A DNA stretch of 64,000 nt from Symsagittifera roscoffensis. Its lineage: Eukaryota; Xenacoelomorpha; Acoela; Convolutidae. The DNA lies in contig NC_087064.1 of assembly GCF_963678635.1 (NCBI RefSeq), forward strand, positions 72,725,465-72,789,464, in the 5' to 3' direction. Of the stretch, positions 12,101 through 24,100 are shown piece by piece. The notes under the pieces were generated by a model. The model was not told the DNA's origin and searched no databases. It saw only the letters and a program-made list of their open reading frames with translations. Every line of letters starts with the position of its first letter. The first letter of the stretch is position 1. The position numbers were made by a program, and so were the translations under genes.

Positions 12101-15100
12101 TCAAATGCGATCACCCATCCGGCGCATCTGACATAAAGGTAAAACAACTGCTTGGGACGGCAAAGGCCCTTTTTTGCAAAATAGAGTTGTGCTTTTTCGG
12201 ACTACCGTCCGTCTGTTTACTTTGTCGGCTTAGTTCCCGTAGGTCGATCGTTCAGCTTTATTCCAAGTTGTTGTATTCCCCATGCTTGAGACTACAAAGT
12301 CCGGGAGTTCGAGTCCAGTTGAGACCTGTTTTTCTTGAACTTAGAAAATTTGGCCTAATTTAGATTTTTGTCTGTCTGTTTATTTTTGTCTGCTTAGTTC
12401 CACAGAAAGGACTTTTTTTGAAAACTTGGCTTCTGTTTAGCGTTCACAAAGCTCTTCGTAAAGTTTCTAATGGTGCAGGCAATTTTGTTCCGAATATTTT
12501 GGTCTTTTGCTGCTATTTTTATTGACAAAATCGATTTTTTGAATTTTTCAATTTCCGTTTGATTTTAATCATAGTGATTCATATTTGTATCGCAAGTGGT
12601 GCGAAGTTCAACTTTGCCTCTGTGTTATCCTTGCGATCATCAATTTTTGACTCTTTATTTGAACTGTGAATTGTTAATTAATGACGCAAAACTTCCTGGA
12701 CCCCACATAAAAAGGCAAGTTGATTCCCAAAAACTGTTACTTAATTTTTAACTTGTGTTTTCTTCTGAAATGTATTTCTTGTCGGAACGTTCTATCCTAC
12801 CCTTCTTGTACTCCTACATTCTACTCTTGTGATATACTATACGTGTTCTGTTTCGGGCTGATGGCGTATGTACAGTAAATGGACGCAAATCTGTAAATGG
12901 GCGCAAATCTGCAAATTTTTGCTAAGATTGCACGTTTGGATGAAACTGTATTGATTTCAAAAACAGAGAAAAACAGGGCTATTGTCCTTGCAATCTGCAG
13001 TACAGTATATTCAGTTGTAGAATGAAATGCTTTGTTTTGATAGATACTGGCAGATACCCTACTACTACGCAGGAATCAAGGCCTATGACTTGGTCAGTGG
13101 GTCCAAGATCTTAAAGCCCAGCTACATCCTCTTCAAGAACAGGACCCTGGATGTCTTTCCTATGCTAAAAAAGGATAAGCTCAAGTGCGGCATCGTATAC
13201 TACGACGGTATGTTTGTCCTTTTATTACTACGATTAATCAATTTGACAATTAGATTGATTTCATCCTCCACATTTTCTTGGATGATTTTTTGGAGTCGTA
13301 CTAAAAATGTTCTTCACTTTTAGCCTAAATTGTTCGGCACTTCTTAGAATTATTTGAACCATCAAAACGTTTTTCTCGTCAAGCAATCTGTTCTCAAAAG
13401 CTTAATATATGAGCGCTCAAAGTTGGTTCAAAAATGGATGTCGTAAACTATTGTTTTTCTGCCGTGTTTTCTGTCAAATTTAGTACCCGTTGAATTGTTC
13501 TTCAGGCCAGCAGAATGATGCTCGAATGAATCTGTCTCTGATAGTAACAGCTATTAGGTATGGAACGCAGTGTGCCAACCACGCTAAGGTCACCCAACTC
13601 CTCAAGGACGAACAGGGAAAGGTCAGCGGGGCTGTTTGCAAGGACCTACTCACAGGTTAGGCAGAACAAAAGGAGCGTGAAAGGAAATTTCTGTTTTTAC
13701 TGCAAAAACTTTTTTCTGGTGGACAAGAAGATTGCAGATTTACGTGTCATTATGAACGAAATGAAGGCGCTTGTTTAAATAGTTTTGATTTTTCAGGTTT
13801 AAATCTTGAAATTTGATCACGCTCAAGTTTTTATTTGAAGTTTCGTTCGATTTTTGATTTCTCTTCAAGTTCAATTAAAATTAATTTGCTAAATGGAAGG
13901 TAAATTACGCTCAACAAAAAATACGCTCTCCAACGCTTTTCAGGTTACTCAAGTTTACCGACACTAACTCTAGTTTGGCATAAAATATTATACATAACGA
14001 TATGCTTTGGGTTTTTAGGAGAGGTATTCAAAGTGAAGGCGAAGTGTGTGGTGAATGCGACTGGGCCCTTCACTGACAGCATCCGCCAGATGGGCAGCGA
14101 GAAGAACAGACCCATCTGCCAGCCATCCTCTGGAGTACACATCATACTGCCAGACTACTACAGGTACAAAATATACATATATGCACCAAGTAATAGTATT
14201 AACAAACGCTTGTATGTTCATAACATGATGCAAACAGAATCACGACATCAGAGTCATAACACCTACATTAAAAGTTCCTGTAAAGACTTTTTTTAAATGA
14301 AGTACAGTTCATATCTGTATTGCAGTACAATTTTAGTACGGAACTTACTTCAATCCGAAGTCTTTATTTGATCTTAAGATCTTTATTCCGGTCAAGGCAA
14401 AAATGTCTTAACAGATTGTCTTGATGTTTTGATAAATAATTTTAATTTCTAGATTTTAATGATTAATGCCATATTTCAAACTACTCCTTTAAAGTTCTCC
14501 TCATAACTAATACCAACTCCTTTCCATCATAGTCCCCACGGAAAATTTAAATCCCCCTTATGTTGAAAACGTGTCAGTGTATAGTTTTCTATTAGGTAGG
14601 GGATAGGGATGGTACATAAGCGATCGAGAGTTACCAATTAACTAACGGAGCTCAATCTGGAAAAGTCTCAAAGTCATTTTTTTCGCTTCGGCGATGTCAA
14701 CAAATATGATAGAGCAAATGAAGCTAACTTTATAGCTGCAAGAAAGTATTGAAAACGATTGAGAAATGTCTCTTAGTTTTTATTAATTATACCCATTTGC
14801 TCAGCATTCGTGATGCTTGGGACCCATCTCTCATACGTGCTTTAACAGGGGTCCTCTATCACTCTTGTATGGTATGAGGGGGGGGGGGGGGGAGGGGTTG
14901 AGGGCTGTAATGAATACAGACCTAGTCTCGAGAAGTTCAATCCTTTGATAGCTTGTATCAAAAAAACTTTCAATTTTTCTGATCCCGTCAAGCCATCAAA
15001 CATCAAAACAATATGAATTAGTCCTAAACCTATCGCTTTAATAGTTAACTTAGAAAAAAAGTATTTTTTCGAATAATTTGAAAGTGAATTGATTCAAAGT

Positions 15101-18100
15101 TTCAACAAAGTATCATCACTTGAATAATTTGCTCCCAAACATTTTGCGAAGCTATCAAGATAAATTGAGTTGTTTCACGTTTCCAATGATTGCAAGCTTG
15201 CTTCAAAGAAATTATGAAAATCAGGCAATCAAAACAAGTTGATTTTTCGAAGTTGCTTAACTTGATAGCTTGCTATAAAAAACTTGCTTGCTATTTTTGA
15301 GAACAAATTTTCTGCGAATCCATTTAAGGCATTAGACAACTTGAAACATACCAGTTACAAAGATTGATAGCCTGCTTCAAAAATTTGAGTTTTAGAAAGG
15401 GGTGAAAATTTCATTGCTTAAATAGCTTGCTTCAGAAAAGGTTTATCATTTTTGCACACGAATGCAAGCTTTCGAAACAACTTGAAAGTTTTCAATGTTT
15501 CATTGCGTGATAATTTGCTTCAAAACATTTAGTTCTTTGTAAACCATTGCAAGCATCCTGGATTGTTCAAGTTTCCCTTGCTTTGCTTCAATATATGGCT
15601 TCAAAAACTCAGTTTTTTTGTGAACCTATTCGAGCCATCAAATTAAATTGAAATGAAATCAATGCACAGTTGATTTTCGTATTAAAATGAAACCGAATAT
15701 CTTTTAGGTAAACGGACATAATGTTTTATAGAAGTTAGCGTGACAGTTGCATTTTTTTTTAGTTGAATGTTTGAATTTAAGTTTAGTTTGAATATGTTTT
15801 TTAGCCCTGAGAAGATGGGCCTGTTGGACCCTGAGACTAGTGACGGGAGAGTGATCTTCTTCCTGCCATGGGAGAACCACACTATCGCTGGCACCACTGA
15901 TCTGCCCTGCGAACCCACCTTCAACCCCAAGCCATCAGAGGCAGAGATCTCGTTCATTCTGGATGAAGTGAGACACTACTTGTCCCCAGACGTACAAGGT
16001 ACTTATAACATATGGCAACCAAGTCATCAACTACCTTGTTAAACCAATAAACCATATGAAATTTTCTGAACTACTACTCATGAGATCAAATAACTAATAA
16101 ATGAGCGTTGAACACAGCCGTAAGCTTTTGATATGTTGCTATGCATCAGTCAAAAACTACCAAAACCCCGATGAAGGTATACAAAATGCCTACGCCTTAT
16201 TAAATTAAATAGGATCAATATGAGGATTTAATAGAGATGATAGCCTAATAGTCGAATTCTGCCTCGACTGTTTTTGCATCGAAACGCTGAAGTTTCAAGT
16301 TCTGTTTTTGACTTGTTTTAATTTGTGCTTTGATTGGTGACTGTTGCAGTGAGAAGGGGAGACGTGCGTGCGGCGTGGAGTGGAATCCGACCTCTGGTCA
16401 AGGACCCCAGCAAGGGAGACACCCAGTCGCTGGCGAGGAACCACGTGGTCGAAGTGGACGACGCCAATCTAGTCACCATCGCAGGTGAGTCCTGTTACTG
16501 AACACATCTTAATAATGATATGAATCTAAAATATATAGAACTAGGTAGATAATTGAACAAGGAAGTGGGACCCTTATTCATTTGTTCTAATTAAGGTTTG
16601 GTTATAACGACTATATTAATAGCTTATCAAACGAATAGAAATGGCGCTCTTGAGTTTCGTATTATGATAAACATATATTTCAGATAAGTGATCGTACAAT
16701 AAGATAGGTTATTTGATACATAAATTTTTCCTGTGAAAAGTAAATTATCTTCCGAGATGTTTGCTTCGCTAAATTAAGTTGGCGTGAAATATGAATTTTG
16801 AAAACGCAAATTTTGAACTTAATATTTTATTTCGAGCTCGCGTTTTTATTGAAAATGGAAATACGTTTGAAAAAGCTGAGACCAAGCGATAACTAGGAAT
16901 TGTTCAACCTCTTTCCAATATAAGCTCTCCTTATGAGCTAGGTAAGGGGAGTTTTTCAACGATTTTTTCTGTGAAAGAAGGCGATAGTTCTGCTTTCGAG
17001 GTTCAAGTGAGAGTACGGATCTTTTTAACTAGCCCTCCTCGGGTACCTAATAACGAATATCCCCTATAAAGAAATAAATCAAATATAAGCATTTGAGAAT
17101 TTTATACCTAGTAACGAATATCCCCCTTTTGCAAAAGGGGGTATATAGTTAAAAAGATATCCGAGAATACAACAAAAGAACTCAGCGATGATGATTATGA
17201 TCCTAGGTTCCTGATAATGATTATGTAGGGGGCAAATGGACTACGTACAGGGCGATGGCCATGCACACTGTGGATGCGGCAGTGAAGGCGTGTGGGCTGC
17301 AGCCGAAGCTGAGTGAGAAGAGTCAGACAGACGGACTGTTTCTAGAGGGAGGGGAGGGCTGGTCGGCCAATTTCTACATCCGGCTCGTACAGGTCAGTTC
17401 AAAAGAGGAAGACGAGTTCGTTTTTCCCTGGAAATGAAATTTAACACATCAAACAGCCAGCCAAAATTGTTTAGAGTCAAAACTAGAGTATCTGAAACTT
17501 GACAGGTCCGAAGAAAATAATCTCGCTTATTGAAAAAACAGGTTGCTCGTTGAATTTTTTTCATGAAGCAATTACTGTAGTAGCATTCGTTATTTCGTAT
17601 TGCAATGATTGACCTCCATTCACCTTGCATGAAAAGATTTGCATTCAAGCAAGGTGTACGTTGTTTGTTATTTAGGACTTTGGTCTGGACACTGAAGTTG
17701 CCCGTCACCTGTCAGAGACATACGGCACGAGGTCCATAGAGGTGGCCAAACTGGCCAAGGCCACAGGGCAGAGATGGCCTTTAGTGGGCAGACGTCTGGT
17801 GTCCAACTTCCCCTACATTGAGGCAGAGGTCACATATGCAATGAAGGAGTACGCCGAATCGGTCACTGATGTCTTAGCCAGGAGGACCAGAGTCGCTTTT
17901 CTCAATACGCAAAGTGCCCAGGAGGCCATCCCGATAATAGCTGATATGATGGCTAAAGAGAAGAAGTGGTCCAACGAGAGAAAGGCGGCAAGTTTTTTTT
18001 TTACACATCATACATTTAATAATGAATCTAGTGAGCAGTCTCAGCCGCTTTCCCTTGTAGCATCTTATACCGAATCGATTCCATATGAGCAACTTATCCA

Positions 18101-21100
18101 ACATAACTTAACCAACTCAGCATGACAAAATAGTTAGGTTTTAAATAGATCGATAGTTTGATTTTGATGATGATGATTTTTTTCCCATTTGTTGATTGAC
18201 CATTTCTTGAAAAAAAATGTTACGAAGTATTCTTGTGCAAGGGTTAGTGCTTCAGACATTCATAAGTATTTGACGAGATCCGCGTCTTGCTTGTGGCGTT
18301 AAATGAGCTGTTGAGGTATCGCTTTACTGTGGCTTAGATTTATGATTTGTCTGAATCAACTATCTTTTCTCGCATCTATAAATATGTTGTGCACTATAAC
18401 CCTAATAATTGGCCTCTCTCTTCGATGATTACAGACGGAAGTGAAGAATGCACAGACGTTTGTGTATGAGCAGATGGGGGCCGAAGCGAGGAAGGAGTAC
18501 CTGGCCAGTGTGCCTGTGAGTCTGACCTCAGAGGAGATCAGCAAGTACTCGAAATCATTCAACAGCATCGACAGGAAGAGGAAGGGATACATATCACTGC
18601 AGGACCTCAGACAGTTCTTCAAGGTACCATCTTTGTAAACATATCATACCACTTGGTAGCAGCCGCAGAAGTTCTAAAGAACTTCAGGTATTTAAACTTT
18701 TGAAGGCCCTAACTAACATTCGCTGCACTTCGCTCTGTGTAATAATTTCCAGTTGAATTAAAAATTAATCTATTGATTCAATGTTAAAAGCAAATGAGGA
18801 TAGCCGGTTACTATGCAAGTAGCACAGAATGTTCCGACCAGTCTTAAAAAATTACAATGAAACTATTTTTGCAAATTCGGCGTGCGTGTGTGATAAAGGA
18901 ATCTGAGCAAAAAAGTAGAGCTTAAGAATTTTCGTTCTTATTTAACATTTTTTTCCGAATGTTTCGAAATTTTTGATTCCTAAAATGAAGCTAAAAACTC
19001 CTAAACTAACTTCATTTGGGTAAAACTAAATTTTCAAGGCTCAAATTAAGCATAAATAGGCTAATGTAAGCATGCTCACTCGCACGAAATTAGACGAAAA
19101 ATTTCAAACCGATTTTCTTGACACTGGAAGTTTTTTTTAATGTCGTTTGAATCACGACTGAAAACGCTTTAATATGATTTTTATGACTCAACCCAGTCCG
19201 ATGATCATTTCTGGTAGCTGATTTTGCGTGGAAAGCTAAAAAAAACTAAAACAATCCCGAATACAAAGTTTTCCCCCCATTTTCAATTATCGAAGTTTTC
19301 AAAATATCGATCGAATCGCGATTGAAAAGATTTTTATGTGGTCGATCACTCGAACCTGTCTGACAATAACTTGTTGTACACAATTTTTCGTGGAAAATAG
19401 TTAAGTAAAAAACTAAAACACCCGAATAATAGTTTACTTACATCCTGGTCAGAACAAAATACAGTCTATTGTTCTGGCAGTCATGCGCACTTTGCCAGCT
19501 GTCAGATGGTTCTTTTTTCATGCAAGTTGATACTTGGCGGTAGCCAACCCGACATTCAAGAGTAGTTTATTAATAGTTATTAATAATTAATAAATAATGT
19601 TTGCATCAGGATCAAAATGAAGAGATCAGTGAGGGCACTCTGAGAGACATTCTGAACGATGTGGATGCAAATTCTAACGGACAACTGGAGCTGGAGGAGT
19701 TCCTGCAGGTAACACATGTTCGCTAAACCGAAACAAAAACAAACCATTTTTTGTTCTTTTTGTGCATGTGAAAAAATAATTAATTCAGAAAACTTATCTA
19801 CTGTTTGTAGAATTTTACACTTTTTGATACAAATTAGTTTGTATTTTGCTAAAAGATTGTAAAGTTGCTCAAATAAATATTTTTAATTGGTGCTCATTAG
19901 TAGTGGCATGCTGTTAGAATGTTGTGTTTTTTTTATTAATGACAATGACAATTGGTGTTGGCTTGTCCATTAAATGTTTGCTGAGTGGATTTCAACATTG
20001 TAGATTGACCGAAAAATGTATAAGAGGCTCATAATTGGCGATTCGATTATCTGCTCGAAAACAAGATATTTTAGGGCGAGCTTTGAAAGCTTTGATTGGT
20101 TAAAGTTTTTGTTTTATTCGGGACTTCTGAAGTTTCCCGCCTATCAGTAATTTTTTGTTTTTCTCATTTTTGTTTACGTTCAATTCTCGTGAAATTTGGC
20201 TTGTGTATTTATTCTTTAATTACAAACACATAAACACAATTTATGTTTATAACGGGGCCTAGGAAATTAGACGATAAGCAAATTAGACGGATGCTACAAA
20301 AACGAAAATAGACGGAATTTATTTTTTACAGATTCGGCATTTTAGACGAAAGGGAAAGGGCCAACAAAAATTTTTCTTAATAGTCAAGTTTCACAAATAC
20401 AAAAAGAACATAAATTGTCAATACCTATCAAAACAATTAGTTTAAATGAACATAAAATGTCAAATCTGAATATTACAGGAGAGTTTTGAATTGAATAAAT
20501 TATGCATGATTGACTTGTAAAAATTTTGGCCACCGAAATTGAACTGTTGTCTACAAACAATTTTCTTTTTCTAACGCAATTTGTGTGCAAACAAAGTTAA
20601 TTTCTCTCACTTTCGTCTATTTTCTCACAATTGCAGTTTTGCAAAAGCGTCTAATTTCCTTTTAAGTACCTCCGTCTAATTTGCTTATCGTCTAATTTCT
20701 CAACCCCCGTTTATAACTTATATTTACACCGTAAAACTGATTTCGATATCCGGGGGAAAACAGTAAAAAAGCCGGACTCCTCGTCCAAACATCTGATAAG
20801 TCAAACAGTCGAAAAATTTGGAGGGAAATTAAGCAAACATCCAAAAAAAAACAGCTTACTAGTGCAAAAAACGAAAACTTTTAAAACAAATGAAGCAAAC
20901 ATGCAAAATGAAGCAAGCATCCAAAAAAGCTTATTAGTGTAAAAAAAACGAAAACAATTTGTTTCTTTTGTTAAAAGGAAGTCAAGTTCCACTATCGAGC
21001 AGTACGTGTGTACCTGTCACCAAAAACGTAAATGACACCAAAACCCTAAGAAAAGCCTTTAGAACAATTTTGAGGTTGTTGAGGCGCCTTTAGAACAATT

Positions 21101-24100
21101 TTGAGGTTGTTCAGCGAAAAAAGGATGTCATAGTCAACCAGAACCGCCCCCCCTCAATTCTGGTTGCCTATGAGATCCTTTTTTCGCTGATCAACCTCAA
21201 AATTGTTCTAAAGGCGCCTTTGACGCCAGTCTGACTAATTTTGAGTGGGGAGCGCGCGCCAAAAAAAGCAGTTTTTTAGTCAAAATTTTCCAAAAAGTTC
21301 CTAAAAACGCTTTTTTGGCCTGTTTTTTGAAAAATTTGCTTGCGGCGCAAAAATTTTGTCACAAAATAGGGTCCTTATACTATTTTAGGAGAGCTCGGAA
21401 AATCAAATTGGTCAACCTGAAAAAAGGCCGGCAATTTTTTGCAGAATTTTTCGAAAAAGCGCCTCGCCCCCTAGAAAAATTTCTGCGCACGCCACTGGGG
21501 ATAGTAAAACGGTTCCAACTAATTTGTATTCTAAAATATACCCTGAAGTCTTTCTTAATATAGGATTATGACGCCATTTTGTCATGCATATTATTATTTA
21601 CTATTGTGGGAGTTCAGCTCTTAGGTATCGTGCAAACATCCGAAAAAATAATGTTGCAAACATCCGAAAATCAGCTTTACTAGGGCGAACATCCGACTTC
21701 ATTTAAAAAGCAGGGCAAAGATCCGATTTCTACCGTTCGCTTAAAAATGCTGTAGTCTTCAAAGGAAGACGGATCGCCGCGGTCGCGCCAACGTGTTGCG
21801 AGCTTGTCAACAGAAGGAAATAGTTTATAGGAAAATAAGAGCTGGTTATCGCGGTGTCCTCCGTCGACCTTACACCGAGAGTGGGCTAAATTGGAATCGG
21901 ATTCAACAAAAAGAAGCCATTATTATTTTTTATTTGTGTGCATGGGCTTTTTTCCAACTGTCTATTGGCTATGTTTACATAATTAGTGCAAAACTTCGGA
22001 GGTACTAGTTTACTTGTTTGGTGACAAAACTAGTTTAGATGATTGGTCCCGCCTATTTTATAAAAAGAAGAGCCAGCATGGGTTTCAAACCTACGCCTTG
22101 GGGTTTGAAAACCTGATTCGAACCCGCTATACTAACAATGCCCGTTTCAATAGCAATATAGAGAAATAAAAAAAGCGTACCACCTGCTGTACCTCGGTTT
22201 TTATTAGGGACCGCAGCATTTTTGAGGGACCAAACAAGTAAACTAGTACCAAGTTCGGATTTTTGACATAGCGGAAGTTTGACATGCTTGCCTTAGACCA
22301 GTTTGAATTACCGGATGTTTGCACAAAAAGAGCCAGATTTGGTCCTTTTGGCATGAGAATATCCCCCCTGTTGAGATAGTCGTGTTGTGTTGTGTTTTCT
22401 TATGTGTGTTGCACTTTTGCTCCACTGCTTTCAGTTCGTTTCGGTGGTTAAAAGCGGATCCTTTATGGGCAATCAACTGTCAGAAACCATCCTAAACATG
22501 GGCAAAGCGACCCCCCGGAACTCCACCGACAGAAGTGGGGGAGGGGTATAACAAACCCCATCGCCTGTTGAATGCCCACCAACTCGTAACACAAACTTAA
22601 ACACCCCCTTGCACATTCGCTTTTGTGCTTGTGGGAATAATAAAGAGGTATTAGTATTGTTATAGTGATATTCCCGTCATTTTTCACAACAGTCTAATCA
22701 TGTTGTTTGCACTTCTTTCTGTCGCATATATTTTCCTTGTAATTTCTGAATGTTTGAATATTTTGTGACGGTTAGTATTTAAAATTTTGTGACAGTTAAA
22801 ACATAAATGAAACACTATAAATGGAAAGTGGAAACCTTATTGTATAATTTCTTGTTTCAAATTAATAGAAATTTGACCAGCGGAACGTCTTGATGATAAG
22901 AGGCTGCTAGTTTTCAAATACAAGTCGACCATTTCCTTGTATGGTTTCATTGCCCGTTTCTGTTTTGGCTATATTATCAGCTATATCAATTTATTGAAGG
23001 TGCATCTTTTGCGGCCTGTGTTTTATGTACAAGCAAATATGCATATCCCTGGCTGCTTGCTGTAAGGCATGTAACTCCTAAATAGCTGGTCGAAATATTC
23101 ATCGGGGAAGTCGATGGTTGGTTTGAGCCTCACTATTATTCGTGTTTGGGGTTTCTGAATGTGAGGTGTTTCTCCTCACCGAAAATCAACAAGACTGCGC
23201 GTATAAGAGCAAAGTTCTGACTGTTTCCTCTGCCCTTTAATGTCTGAAGTAGTTTTGGTTAAATTTTAAATTAAATTTAAAGGGGAAATGGAGCTCTTTT
23301 CGGCTTCGCGGTTTTTAGTTTATTTTTTAGTCGTCATACCTGCGGTTCTTTGTTTTGAATCCCCACTAATATTAAGGAGAAGGGTTACATAAGAATATTT
23401 CATCTATCAGGAAGTTGGTTTGATAAGTTTTTTAGAGCTTAAAACTTCATAATTTTTTTCGGCTCCACTTTTTCGACTTACTTATTGTTGGCTTACTTAT
23501 TTGATGGCAGGTTTTTGTTTCTGATATAACATGCTTTTGTTTACTTTACCTATGTTGAAGATATATGTTGGAACTATAGGTTATAAGTTTCTTTTTGCCT
23601 TATGGTCTCATCTGTCTTTTTGTAATATTCAGGCGCTATTTGCTCTTTTTGTTGGATTTTTATTTGCCTAAATTTCAAATCTGTTTGCTAGAAGCTCGCC
23701 CATCATACTAAAGTTTTCATCTATTTTCAAATAAAGCAGAGTTATTATTACACTGGCGAGCAGTATCTTAGTAAGAACCTTCTTTTTTCTAATCTAACTC
23801 AAAAATAAAAGTGTTTATTGAAAGTGAAAAGTGTTCACTTATTTGGTGGCACTTTTGCTCTAATCACGATCTGTAGCTTTAGAACTTTCATAGCATCTGT
23901 TCTCTGCTTTATATGTGACTAGTGTTTGTGATTTATTAAGCGTCCGGGGCTGAGTGGTTAATGTGTGAGATCTCTAGGTTGCAGATCGAATCCGAGACAT
24001 AGCCGAGTTTTTACTAATTCGCGGCTTATTTCTACTTGTTCTTATTGCCCTTTATAGAGCTGCTTTTTGTGTTTGAGAAGCACAGCTAGTGTTCGATTCA

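Larger units (their letters stand above)
7234..13043 (+). other. GPD2 5.8-kb intron and its contents
   Basis: No further exon seen. It holds a SINE-like unit (about 7526-8330), a minisatellite (about 8465-8775), tRNA-like sequences near 11550-11635 and 12275-12330, and otherwise AT-rich sequence in which I see no gene. Confidence 0.7.
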
